NCBI RefSeq assembly: GCF_000719515.1
Contig: NZ_JOGR01000010.1
Span: 62,001-126,000 of the forward strand
From: Glycomyces sp. NRRL B-16210
GTDB lineage: Bacteria > Actinomycetota > Actinomycetes > Mycobacteriales > Micromonosporaceae
Length of the DNA: 64,000 nt
Direction of reading: 5' to 3'
Below, piece by piece: positions 32,878 through 41,141 of the stretch. Under the pieces are notes generated by a model that saw only the letters and a program-made list of their open reading frames with translations, did no database searches and was not told the DNA's origin. Position 1 is the stretch's first letter; each line of letters begins with the position of its first letter. Position numbers and translations under genes: made by a program.

Positions 32878-34091
32878 CACCGCGGGACCTCGGCGTCGTG
32901 GTCGGGGTCGTCGCCGAGGGCGGCGGTGCCGAGCCAGTCGGCGCACACGTCGGAGGTGGCCGGTTGCAGTGCGCCGCAGCGCGCGTCGCGGTAGAGGCGT
33001 TCGAGCGGATGGCCGCGGCGGGTCGCCGAGGCCCCGGCGGCTTCGAGCAGCGAGGTCGCGACCTGGGCGGCGGTGTCGCCGGCGGTGAGCTTGGCGCGCC
33101 AGACCCAGCGGTTGGTCTCGGGGGCGCCGGGGTCGCGGTCGATGCGGGCGGCGGCTTCGGCGACGACGAGTTCGAGGGCGGCAACGGCCGCTTCGGCGCG
33201 GCCGAGGCGGGCCCGGGCGGGGGCGAGGCAGCCGAGGCCGCGGGAGCGGAGGTGGTCGGCGGCGGCGTCGACCGCGGCGCGGGCGACTCCGGCGTAGACG
33301 GCCGAGTAGGAGGCGACCAGCCATTGGGGCATGGCCTCGGCGATCATGAGCGTGAGGCCCTCGACGCCGCCGAGGAGGGCGCCTGCGTCGACTTCGACGT
33401 CGAAGTGGACGTCGTGGCTTCCGGTGGCGCGCATCCCGAGCGAGTCCCAGGTCTCCTCGACGCGGATGCCCGCGCCGGCGGGGACGAGGAAGTAGGAGAC
33501 CTGCGGGTCGCCGGTCTCGGGGTCGGCGCTGCCGTTGCGGGCGGTCACGAGGTAGGCGTCGGCGTGGCCGGCGCCGGAGACGAAGGCCTTCGCGCCGGTG
33601 ATCCGGTAGCCGCCTTCGGTGCGGCGGTACTCGGCGGCGGTGCGCGACAGGCGCGAACCGGCGCCGCGCTCGCTCATGGCGACGCCGTAGAGCGATCCGG
33701 AGGCGGCCGCGGCGAGGGCGGCGTCGCGGTCGGCGAGGTAGCGCTTGGGCGCGCCGAGGAGGCGGACGAGTTCGGCGGGGGTGTGCGCGAGGGCGCCGGT
33801 GACGGAGGCGTGCATGTTGAACACGAGGGCGGTCGAGCCCGCGCCGCGGCCGAGTTCGGCCGCGACCTTGACGTACTCGGAGAAGGAGGCGCCGAAGCCG
33901 CCGAGCTCGGCGGGGACCATGAGGCCGTAGAGGCCCGCTTCGCGCAGGTCGGCGAAGTCGGCTTGAGGGAAGCGACCGTGCCGGTCGTGGTCGGCGGCGC
34001 GTTCGGCGAAGCGGGGCCGCAGCTCCCGGGCGAGGTCGAGCGCGCGGGCGCCGTCGCGCCGGGGCTTGGTGGAAGTGGGTGCTTCGGCCAC
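32874..34091 (-). CDS. Acyl-CoA dehydrogenase-fold flavoenzyme in PKS cluster
   Basis: A 405-residue protein of the acyl-CoA dehydrogenase / flavin-dependent monooxygenase superfamily. FADLREAGLYGLMVPAELGGFG and GVAMSERGAGSRLSRTAAEYRR, KAFVSGAGHADAYLV and WDSLGMRATGSHDVHFD correspond to the middle beta-domain that holds FAD. A clear catalytic Glu was not located. It may desaturate the starter acyl-CoA or, like related hydroxylases, oxidise the polyketide ring. GTG 34091 was chosen for GAGGAG eight bases upstream. Translationally coupled to the PKS. A 254-bp gap to ubiA upstream shows no gene. Confidence 0.82.
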   Translation of the reverse strand: MAEAPTSTKPRRDGARALDLARELRPRFAERAADHDRHGRFPQADFADLREAGLYGLMVPAELGGFGASFSEYVKVAAELGRGAGSTALVFNMHASVTGALAHTPAELVRLLGAPKRYLADRDAALAAAASGSLYGVAMSERGAGSRLSRTAAEYRRTEGGYRITGAKAFVSGAGHADAYLVTARNGSADPETGDPQVSYFLVPAGAGIRVEETWDSLGMRATGSHDVHFDVEVDAGALLGGVEGLTLMIAEAMPQWLVASYSAVYAGVARAAVDAAADHLRSRGLGCLAPARARLGRAEAAVAALELVVAEAAARIDRDPGAPETNRWVWRAKLTAGDTAAQVATSLLEAAGASATRRGHPLERLYRDARCGALQPATSDVCADWLGTAALGDDPDHDAEVPRW

Positions 34092-34345
34092 GCGGTCACT
34101 CCTCGGTTCGGGATGCCGTCGCGGAGGCGAAGGCGGCCTTCCGGACGGTGGTTGCCCGCCATGCGTTCCCGCACAGTGCGCTCCGAAACCGTCTCCTCGC
34201 CAACAGTGTCCCCGCATTCGCGCCGCCGAACAAGGCCGCGAGCGGGGAGCGGCTGGTGGCGATCGAGGACGGATACCCGACAAAACGGTGCCTCCATGCC
34301 GTAAATCGGTTCGCGGCGTGAGTGTCCGGAGCCGGGCCGTTCGGG

Positions 34346-35179
34346 TCAGGTCGCTGCCGCGCCTGATTGGAGCAGCAGCGCCACGTCCAGCAGGGCTACG
34401 AGCATGACGGCTCGGAACGCCGCCCGGGAGCGGGGTCGGCGGCCCAGCGCGAGTCCTGTCACCAGCACCGCCAGCGCGACCGGGACTGCGGCCAGCGCGA
34501 GCATCGGCGGCGGGCCGGGCGGGCCGAAGACGAGCAGGACCGACGCCGTCAGCACCAGCGCCGCCGCGATGATCCGGGTCGGCCACGGCCCCAGGCGGTG
34601 CGGGAGGCCGCGGACGCCGGTGGCGTGGTCGTCGGCGAAGTCGGGGAGGACGTTCGCGAAGTGGGCCGCCGAGCCGAGCGACGCGGCGGCGGCCATGAGC
34701 CACAAGGGAGGAACCGGCGCTCCCGGCTGGCCCATGTACAGGAACGCCGGGAGCAGGCCGAAGGAGAACGCGAAGGGCGCGACCGACCACGCCGTGGCCT
34801 TGAGACCGAGGTCGTAGGCCCAGGCCGAGGCGAGGGCGAGAATGTGGGCCGCGGCGGCGATCGGGCCCGAGGCGAAGGACAGGGCGAGGGCGGCCGCGGC
34901 CGAGACGGCGAAGGCGACGCGGACGGGTCCGGCGGCGAGTTCGCCTGTGGCGACGGGCTTGTCGGTGCGACCCACGAGGGCGTCGCGCCGGGCGTCGACG
35001 AGGTCGTTGAGCCAGCCGACCGAGAGCTGGCCGGCGAACACCGCGGCGGTCGCGAGAAGCGCCGAGGCCATCGTGCGGTCGGTGCCGAAGGCGAGGCCTG
35101 TGGCGACCGCCGTGACGGCCAGCGCGGGCAGCGGGTGGGAGGCCCGCGCCATCGCCCCGGTCGCTCGCATCGCTCTCAT
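34346..35179 (-). CDS. UbiA-family prenyltransferase
   Basis: A 277-residue membrane protein with eight or nine helices. The first Asp-rich motif is NDLVDARRDALVGRTDKP; the second is in the loop NVLPDFADDHATGVRGLPHRLG. These bind the prenyl diphosphate through magnesium. It transfers an isoprenoid to an aromatic acceptor, and in this cluster the acceptor is probably the polyketide. It is divergent from the UbiG-like methyltransferase (26 bp between starts), so a very compact bidirectional promoter is implied. Confidence 0.9.
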   Translation of the reverse strand: MRAMRATGAMARASHPLPALAVTAVATGLAFGTDRTMASALLATAAVFAGQLSVGWLNDLVDARRDALVGRTDKPVATGELAAGPVRVAFAVSAAAALALSFASGPIAAAAHILALASAWAYDLGLKATAWSVAPFAFSFGLLPAFLYMGQPGAPVPPLWLMAAAASLGSAAHFANVLPDFADDHATGVRGLPHRLGPWPTRIIAAALVLTASVLLVFGPPGPPPMLALAAVPVALAVLVTGLALGRRPRSRAAFRAVMLVALLDVALLLQSGAAAT

Positions 35180-35205
35180 GTCCGCCAGTGTGCCATTGTG
35201 GGGTC

Positions 35206-35946
35206 ATGCGCGGAGGTGACTCCCGGTCGCGGGAACGGTTGGAGCGCAATGACCCCGCGCTCTACGACAGGTTGGCGCACGAGTGGTGGCGTCCGAGGGG
35301 CGTGTTCGCGATGCTGCATTGGCTGGCGGAGGCGCGCGGGGCGCTGGTTCCGGCAGCGCGGCGCGAGGGCGCGGTGCTGGTGGATCTCGGGTGCGGGGCC
35401 GGGTTGCTGGCGCCGCATCTGGAGGGCAAGGGCTACCGGCATGTCGGGGTGGACCTGTCGGCGGCGGCGTTGCGGCAGGCGGCGGCGCACGGGGTGGCGG
35501 CGGTGCGCGGGGACGTGCTGGCCGTGCCGCTGGCGGACGCCTGCGCGGACGTGGTCGTGGCGGGCGAGATCTTCGAGCATGTGCCGGATCTGCCTCGGGC
35601 GGTGGGCGAGGCGTGCCGGCTGCTGCGTCCGGGCGGGCTGCTGGTGATCGACACGTTGGCGGCGACGGCGCTGTGCCGGTGGCTCGCGATCGGGGTCGCG
35701 GAGCGGATTCCGAAGGTGGCGACGCGGGGCGTGCACGATCCGGCGCTGCTGGTGGACCGGTCGGCGCTGGTGGAGGTGTGCGCGGCGCACGGGGTGGCGT
35801 TGACGCTGCGGGGGATTCGGCCTTCGGTGGCGGACGGCGTGCTGTGGGCGCTGGGGCGCAGGTCGTCGGTGCGGATGCTGCCGGTGCGGAGCACGGCGGT
35901 CCTGTTCCAGGCCTGGGGTCGGCGCGGGAGGGGACAAGACCGTTGA
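35206..35946 (+). CDS. UbiG-like O-methyltransferase
   Basis: A 246-residue SAM methyltransferase resembling bacterial UbiG: DPALYDRLAHEWWRPRGVFAMLHWL at the N-terminus, motif I VLVDLGCGAGLLAPHLEGKGYRHVGVDLS, VVVAGEIFEHVPDLPRAV and CRLLRPGGLLVIDTL. UbiG enzymes methylate phenolic hydroxyls of polyprenylated benzenoids, which agrees with the neighbouring UbiA and type III PKS. The ATG at 35206 has GGGG close upstream; a GTG at 35188 is an alternative. Probable third or fourth step of the same pathway. Confidence 0.85.
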   Translation: MRGGDSRSRERLERNDPALYDRLAHEWWRPRGVFAMLHWLAEARGALVPAARREGAVLVDLGCGAGLLAPHLEGKGYRHVGVDLSAAALRQAAAHGVAAVRGDVLAVPLADACADVVVAGEIFEHVPDLPRAVGEACRLLRPGGLLVIDTLAATALCRWLAIGVAERIPKVATRGVHDPALLVDRSALVEVCAAHGVALTLRGIRPSVADGVLWALGRRSSVRMLPVRSTAVLFQAWGRRGRGQDR

Positions 35947-35972
35947 CATCGATACATTCCTATGTATATAGT
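35943..35972 (+). promoter_or_regulatory. Strong promoter of GH26 gene with embedded palindrome
   Basis: TTGACA (35943-35948), 18-bp spacer, TATAGT (35967-35972). The spacer contains ATACATTCCTATGTAT (35952-35967), a perfect 6-bp inverted repeat around TCCT that overlaps the -10. It is placed as a repressor operator. The -35 lies on the stop codon of the upstream methyltransferase. Confidence 0.75.
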
Positions 35973-36052
35973 GTCTCGGGCTTAACCGATTCAGTCCGTC
36001 GGCGTCCGGCATCGCGGCCAGCCGCGGGGACGTCGCTCCAAAGGAGACCCAC

Positions 36053-38050
36053 GTGTCCTTCCCCTCCGCACGCGCGCCGAGGCGCGCGGTCATCGCCATG
36101 GGCGCCGCCGCCATCGCGGCCACCGGCGTCCCGCTTCCCGCGGCCGCGAAACCGGGGCGGCCGACGCCCGTCCGGATCGTCGACGACAAGGCCACCCCCG
36201 AGACCCGCGCCCTGTTCAAGTACATGCTCGACCTCCAGGGCCAGGGCATCCTGTTCGGCCACGAGCACTCGTTGTCCGACGGCTTCACCTTCGACGCCAT
36301 GGACGGCTACGCCTCCGACGTCGAGGCCACCACCGGCGACTACCCGGCCGTGTTCGGCTGGGACACCTTGATCCTCAACGGCTTCCAGAAACCGGGCGTG
36401 TACGGCGGGACCGACGAGGAGAACGTGGAGGCCCTGAGCTGGGCCTTCGAGCAGTCGGACGCGCGCGGCGGGATCAACGTCCTCAGCGCCCACCTCTACA
36501 ACTTCGTCACCGGCGGGGACTTCTGGGACACCGGCGGACGCGTGGTGAGCCAGATCCTCCCCGGCGGGGCGAAGCACGCGGACTTCAACGAGTTCCTCGA
36601 CCGCATCGCCGCGGGCGTCAAGGGCGCCAAGCGGCCCGACGGGACGCTCATCCCGATCGTGTTCCGGCCCTTCCACGAGAACAACGGCGGCTGGTTCTGG
36701 TGGGGCGCGGGGCACACCACCTCGGCGGAGTTCATCGAGATCTTCCGCTACACCGTGGAGTACCTGCGCGACGCCAAGAAGGTGCGCAACCTGCTCTACT
36801 CCTACTCCCCCAACTCGAGCTTCGGCGGGGACCCGACCGGCTACCTCAGGACCTACCCGGGCGACGAGTTCGTGGACGTCCTCGGCTACGACGCCTACGA
36901 CGGGTCGGCCGGCTCGCCCGAATGGCTCGCCGCCACCGTCCAGGACCTCGCGATGGTCGCCGACCTCGCCGCCGAGCGCGGGAAGGTCCCGGCCTTCACC
37001 GAGTTCGGCGAGTCCGGCGAGGAGGGGCGCAACCCCGCCTGGTTCACCGACCTGCTCGGGGCCCTCAAGGCCGACCCCGGCGCGAGCCGCACCACGCACA
37101 TGCTCACCTGGGCGAACTTCGGCGGGGACAACCGGGCCTACGTGCCGCCTCCCGGGCACGTCATGGCCCCGGACTTCGTCGAGTTCCACGCCGACCCGTA
37201 CTCGCTGTTCGCCTCCGACGTCGAGGGCGTGTTCGACGCGAAGACCTCCGCGGTGAAGAACGACCCGTTCCTGCACCTGGTCACCCCCACCGACCGGCAG
37301 CGGGTGACGACCACCGCGAGCACGATCCGGGTGCGCCTCACCGGCGGGCACTGCGACAAGGTCACCTACGCGGTGGAAGGCGGGCGGCCTCGGCCGCTGC
37401 GACTGGACGGGGACGGGTTCCACTCGGCCGAGTGGCGCATCGACCCGTCCTGGCTGGACAACCGCTCGGTCGAGATCACCGTGAGCGCCAAGGTGAAGGG
37501 CAAGGCCCTCACCGACTCGGCACTGGTGCTCCTGGGCGAGGTCGAGCCGCTCCCGGCCGGATGGGTCGACGACTTCGAAGGCTACGCCGGCGACGACGTC
37601 TCCTTGAGCGAGGCCTACAGCCACGTCAACGCCAACACGACGGCGCACTCGACCGAGCACAAGGCCTCGGGGAACTACGGCCTGGCGTACTCCTACGACT
37701 TCACCAGCGCCGGGTACACCGGCATCGGGAAGTCGGTCGGCCAGGACTGGACCGACTTCACCGCCCTGAAGCTGTGGGTCGAGGGCGACGGGTCCACGAA
37801 CGGCGCGACCCTCCAGGTCGTGGCCCTCGGGGCGTACTTCGAGTACAACTTCGGGCTCTCGGAGACCGTCGGGCGGGAGATCACCGCGCCCTTCGAGGAG
37901 TTCACGCCCGCGCCGTGGGACACCGACCACGCCGACGAGCTGCTGGACGCGGCGCACCTCGCCGCCGTCTCGGAGTTCAACCTGTACCTCGGCCACGGCG
38001 GCGAGACGACCACCGGCACGGTCTACGTGGACGACATCCGAGCGGAATGA
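36053..38050 (+). CDS. Secreted GH26 beta-mannanase with C-terminal binding module
   Basis: A 665-residue exported enzyme. The N-terminus RAPRRAVIAMGAAAIAATGVPLPAAA has a twin-arginine look. The GH26 barrel contains GILFGHEHSLSDG, the acid/base Glu209 in RPFHENNGGWFWWG and the nucleophile Glu317 in FTEFGESG, with HMLTWANFGGDN near the end of the domain. After an Ig-like stretch (about 420-500) a carbohydrate-binding beta-sandwich begins at WVDDFEGYAGDD. It cleaves beta-1,4-mannan or galactomannan. GTG start with AAGGAG seven bases upstream. Monocistronic, with a strong promoter and terminator. Confidence 0.9.
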   Translation: MSFPSARAPRRAVIAMGAAAIAATGVPLPAAAKPGRPTPVRIVDDKATPETRALFKYMLDLQGQGILFGHEHSLSDGFTFDAMDGYASDVEATTGDYPAVFGWDTLILNGFQKPGVYGGTDEENVEALSWAFEQSDARGGINVLSAHLYNFVTGGDFWDTGGRVVSQILPGGAKHADFNEFLDRIAAGVKGAKRPDGTLIPIVFRPFHENNGGWFWWGAGHTTSAEFIEIFRYTVEYLRDAKKVRNLLYSYSPNSSFGGDPTGYLRTYPGDEFVDVLGYDAYDGSAGSPEWLAATVQDLAMVADLAAERGKVPAFTEFGESGEEGRNPAWFTDLLGALKADPGASRTTHMLTWANFGGDNRAYVPPPGHVMAPDFVEFHADPYSLFASDVEGVFDAKTSAVKNDPFLHLVTPTDRQRVTTTASTIRVRLTGGHCDKVTYAVEGGRPRPLRLDGDGFHSAEWRIDPSWLDNRSVEITVSAKVKGKALTDSALVLLGEVEPLPAGWVDDFEGYAGDDVSLSEAYSHVNANTTAHSTEHKASGNYGLAYSYDFTSAGYTGIGKSVGQDWTDFTALKLWVEGDGSTNGATLQVVALGAYFEYNFGLSETVGREITAPFEEFTPAPWDTDHADELLDAAHLAAVSEFNLYLGHGGETTTGTVYVDDIRAE

Positions 38051-38056
38051 CGAGCT

Positions 38057-38086
38057 GGGGGCGGGTCCGCCGGCGGACCCGCCCCC
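38057..38086. terminator. Bidirectional hairpin terminator
   Basis: A perfect 30-bp palindrome (GGGGGCGGGTCCGCC and its complement) between the convergent GH26 and SDR genes. Confidence 0.9.
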
Positions 38087-38091
38087 GTTCG

Positions 38092-38856
38092 TCACTCGCC
38101 GTGCGGGTCGGTGGCGTTCAGGGTCGCGACCACCTGGTCGTAGTCGCCACGGGCCTCGCCGTAGCGCAGGAACTTCACGCGCTCGACCTGGACCTCGGTC
38201 GCGTCCGGGCGCGATTCGAGGAGGCCCATGACCTCGGTGACGAACTCCTCCAAGGGCATCGCGTGCTCGTTGTCCTCGTGGCCGGGCATGAGCGCGGTCC
38301 GCACCGCCGGCGGCTCCAGTTCCACCACCGACACCGAGGTGCCGGCCAGTTGGAGGCGGATCGACTCGCTGAGCATGTGGATCGCGGCCTTCGAGGCGTT
38401 GTAGCTCGGCGTGGCCTTCAAAGGGGCGAACGCGAGCCCGGAGGAGACGGTCATGATCGTCGCCTCAGGCCGGGCCCGCAGGTGCTCGATGAAGGCGGCG
38501 ACGAGCCGGATCGGGCCGAACACGTTCGTGGTGATCGTGGCCGTGGCCGTCTCCAGGAATCCCTCGGGTTCGCGCCAGTCCTCGGCGCGCATGATCCCGG
38601 CCATGGGGATCAGGACGTTCAGGTCCGGGTGGCGCGACAGGACCTCCTTCGCGGCGGCCTCGATGCTCGCCGGATCGGCCGTGTCGATGCGGACGGTGTC
38701 GAGCCCGGGATGGTCGGCGCCGATCCGCTCCAGCAGGTCGGCGCGGCGCCCGCCGACGATGACGGTGTTGCCCGCGGCCTGGAGGGCGAGGGCCAGCGCG
38801 AGGCCGATGCCGCTGGTCGAGCCCGGGATGAAGACGGTGTTCCCTGAAATCTGCAT
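38092..38856 (-). CDS. Short-chain dehydrogenase/reductase, DltE-like
   Basis: A 254-residue SDR. The cofactor loop is PGSTSGIGLALALAL, NADPH preference is suggested by GGRR, the NAG region reads LIPMAGI, and the catalytic Ser-Tyr-Lys lies in TVSSGLAFAP and YNASKAAIH. Residues LEPPAVRTALMPGHEDN are typical of the DltE-like subgroup. The substrate is unknown. It is divergent from an XRE/MmyB-type regulator 110 bp away, an arrangement repeatedly seen for such SDRs and suggesting direct control. Confidence 0.88.
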   Translation of the reverse strand: MQISGNTVFIPGSTSGIGLALALALQAAGNTVIVGGRRADLLERIGADHPGLDTVRIDTADPASIEAAAKEVLSRHPDLNVLIPMAGIMRAEDWREPEGFLETATATITTNVFGPIRLVAAFIEHLRARPEATIMTVSSGLAFAPLKATPSYNASKAAIHMLSESIRLQLAGTSVSVVELEPPAVRTALMPGHEDNEHAMPLEEFVTEVMGLLESRPDATEVQVERVKFLRYGEARGDYDQVVATLNATDPHGE

Positions 38857-38966
38857 GACTCGATCCTGCGCCGATGCGGGGCCGCTGTGCAGAGAGCGCT
38901 CATCGGGGGATCGGCGGTCCCTGGTTCGCGCTCGCCGCGCCGCCCCCGGGGGCCGATACTGGAGGC

Positions 38967-39797
38967 ATGGACCGCGAAGCACTGGCCGAGTTCCTGCGCC
39001 GCCGCCGAGAGGGGCTCCAGCCCGCGGACGTGGGGCTGCCGCCGGGCGCGCGGCGGCGGGCCCCGGGCCTGCGCCGCGAGGAGGTCGCGGCCCTGGCCTC
39101 GATGTCCACCGACTACTACACGCGCTTGGAGCAGCGGCGCGGGCCGCAGCCGAGCGTCCAGATGCTCAACGCGCTGGCGCGCGCGTTGCGGATGAGCGGG
39201 CACGAGCGCGACTACCTGTTCCAAACGGCCGGGCACGGGGTCCCGGCGACCGTCTCGGCCGCCGAGCACGTCGCCCCCGCGCTGCTGCGGGTCCTCGACC
39301 GCCTGGAGGACACGCCCGCGATCATCCTGTCGAACCTCGGCGAGCCGCTCGTGCAGAACCGCATGGCCAAGGCGCTCCTCGGCGACCGGTCGGTCTACAC
39401 GGGTCTGGAGCGCTACGACGTGTACCGGTGGTTCACCAGGCCCGCCGAGCGGCTGGTGTACACCGCCGAGCACCGCGAGCGGCAGGGCCGGGCCCTGGTC
39501 TCGGGGCTGCGGGTGGCCTTCGCCTCGATGGGTCCGGGGTCGAAGGCCGGGGAGCTGGTCCGGGCGCTGCTCAAGGAGTCCGACGAGTTCGGCGGCCTGT
39601 GGGACCGCCACGAGGTCGTCAAGCGCTTCGCCGACCACAAGACGATCGTGCACCCCGACCTCGGCGAGATCGAGCTCGACTGCCAGGCCCTGTTCACCGA
39701 GGACCAGTCGCAGTGCCTGCTGGTGTTCACCGCGCCGCCGCGCACCGAGGACGCCGAGAAGCTCGAGCTGCTCGCGGTGCTGGGGGCCAGGGCCTGA
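38967..39797 (+). CDS. XRE-family regulator with MmyB-like ligand domain
   Basis: A 276-residue regulator. The HTH (about 1-75) contains PGLRREEVAALASMSTDYYTRLEQRRGPQPS, the hallmark of the MmyB family. The C-terminal domain (about 95-270), with YDVYRWFTRPAERLVYTAEH and HKTIVHPDLGEIELDCQALFTEDQ, is the PAS-like ligand-binding part proposed to bind fatty acids in MmyB relatives. It probably controls the divergent SDR gene. Start: ATG with GGAGG immediately upstream. Confidence 0.88.
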   Translation: MDREALAEFLRRRREGLQPADVGLPPGARRRAPGLRREEVAALASMSTDYYTRLEQRRGPQPSVQMLNALARALRMSGHERDYLFQTAGHGVPATVSAAEHVAPALLRVLDRLEDTPAIILSNLGEPLVQNRMAKALLGDRSVYTGLERYDVYRWFTRPAERLVYTAEHRERQGRALVSGLRVAFASMGPGSKAGELVRALLKESDEFGGLWDRHEVVKRFADHKTIVHPDLGEIELDCQALFTEDQSQCLLVFTAPPRTEDAEKLELLAVLGARA

Positions 39798-39900
39798 ACC
39801 GCTGCGGGGCGAGGGTAGTCGCGATGAGGCGCGCAACTTGCGAAATGGCACGCGTTGGAGGTCCCGGAGCGTGGCGTTCGGTGGCATAATATTGAGACAC

Positions 39901-39944
39901 TTGACTATATTAATGCTTTCTCCATCGAATTGGGAGCGCTCCCT
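39901..39944 (+). promoter_or_regulatory. Promoter and CebR-like operator of CE3 esterase gene
   Basis: TTGACT at 39901 and TCGAAT at 39925 (18-bp spacer) form a weak promoter in an AT-rich island. Directly after it lies TGGGAGCGCTCCCT (39931-39944), one base from the CebR consensus. A bound LacI-family protein would sit at the transcription start. Confidence 0.75.
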
Positions 39945-40012
39945 CACTTGATCCTCCGAGGCGGTGCCGACCCATCCCGGGGCCGTGGCGGCCCACAGAG
40001 CAAAGGACAACG

Positions 40013-41104
40013 GTGCACATGCAGACCAGAAGAAACCGGCCGAGGCTCGCGGTCACCGCGGCGGCCGCCGCGGCGCTCGGCGCCGGAGCCCTGACGATCG
40101 CCTCGGCGGCCCCGGTGCACGCCGAGGCCGGATGCCAGGTCGACTACACGATCGCCAGCGAGTGGGGCGGCGGCTTCCAGGCCAACGTCGCCATCACCGC
40201 AGGCGAGGCCATCGACGGGTGGGAGATCGCCTGGGAGTTCCCGGCGGGCACCGCCGTCTCCAGCGCGTGGAACGTCGACTGGAGCCAGACGGGCACCGCG
40301 TTCACCGGCTCGGACGTGGGCTGGAACGCCGCCGTCGAGTCCGGGCAGACCCGCGAGGTCTTCGGGTTCATCGGCTCCGGCACCGGCGCCGAGCCCGCGT
40401 CGATCACCGTCAACGGGGACCTGTGCGACGGCCAGGCCGAACCGACCGAGGAGCCGACGGACGAACCCACGGAAGAGCCGACCGATCCTCCCGCGGGACC
40501 GGTGGCGATCATGCCGCTGGGCGACTCGATCACCGGCAGCCCCGGCTGCTGGCGCGGCAACCTGTGGGAGCTGCTCGACGGCGCCGGCTACGAGGTCGAC
40601 TTCGTCGGATCGCTGTCCCAGGCGTGCAACCCCGCCGGGTCCGACCCCGACCACGAGGGCCACGGCGGCTACCTGGTCACGCAGTCGGTCGCGAACGGCG
40701 ACGTGCACTCGTGGCTGACGCAGAACACCCCCGACGTGCTGCTGCTGCACTTCGCGACCAACGACGTGTGGTCCTCGCTGCCGCCCTCGCAGATCCTCGC
40801 GGCGTTCACGCAGATCGTGGAGGACCTGCGCGACCTCAACCCGGACGCGATCGTGCTCGTCGCCCAGATCATCCCGCTGGAGCCGGAGAACTGCGGCGAC
40901 TGCCCGCAGCGGGCGATCGACTTCAACGCCGCGATCCCCGCGTGGGCCGCGGGGATCACCACCGCGCAGTCCCCGGTCGTCGTGGTCGACCAGTGGACCG
41001 GCTTCGACCCGGCGGTGGACACCTACGACGGGGTCCACCCCGACGAGGACGGCTACGTCAAGATCGCGGCGAACTGGTTCGCGGCCCTCGAAGACGTCCT
41101 GTAG
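40013..41104 (+). CDS. Secreted CBM2 - CE3 acetylxylan esterase
   Basis: A 363-residue exported esterase. Signal peptide RPRLAVTAAAAAALGAGALTIASAAPVHA, then CBM2 (EWGGGFQANVAIT, GWEIAWEFPAG, VGWNAAVESGQTR), a short EPTEEPTDEP linker, and an SGNH hydrolase domain of carbohydrate esterase family 3: GDSITGSPGCWR with Ser172, FATNDVW, and DGVHPDEDG with Asp339 and His342. It removes acetyl groups from xylan while attached to cellulose. The GTG at 40013 has AAAGGA six bases upstream; an in-frame ATG follows at 40019. Under the CebR-like box, presumably co-regulated with the CBM2 protein at 16686. Confidence 0.9.
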   Translation: MHMQTRRNRPRLAVTAAAAAALGAGALTIASAAPVHAEAGCQVDYTIASEWGGGFQANVAITAGEAIDGWEIAWEFPAGTAVSSAWNVDWSQTGTAFTGSDVGWNAAVESGQTREVFGFIGSGTGAEPASITVNGDLCDGQAEPTEEPTDEPTEEPTDPPAGPVAIMPLGDSITGSPGCWRGNLWELLDGAGYEVDFVGSLSQACNPAGSDPDHEGHGGYLVTQSVANGDVHSWLTQNTPDVLLLHFATNDVWSSLPPSQILAAFTQIVEDLRDLNPDAIVLVAQIIPLEPENCGDCPQRAIDFNAAIPAWAAGITTAQSPVVVVDQWTGFDPAVDTYDGVHPDEDGYVKIAANWFAALEDVL

Positions 41105-41116
41105 CGGACGCGAGTG

Positions 41117-41140
41117 CTCCGGGCGCAACAGCGCCCGGAG
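41117..41140. terminator. Hairpin terminator between CE3 and pirin genes
   Basis: CTCCGGGCGC, loop AACA, GCGCCCGGAG: a perfect 10-bp stem between convergent stops. Confidence 0.85.
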
Positions 41141-41141
41141 T

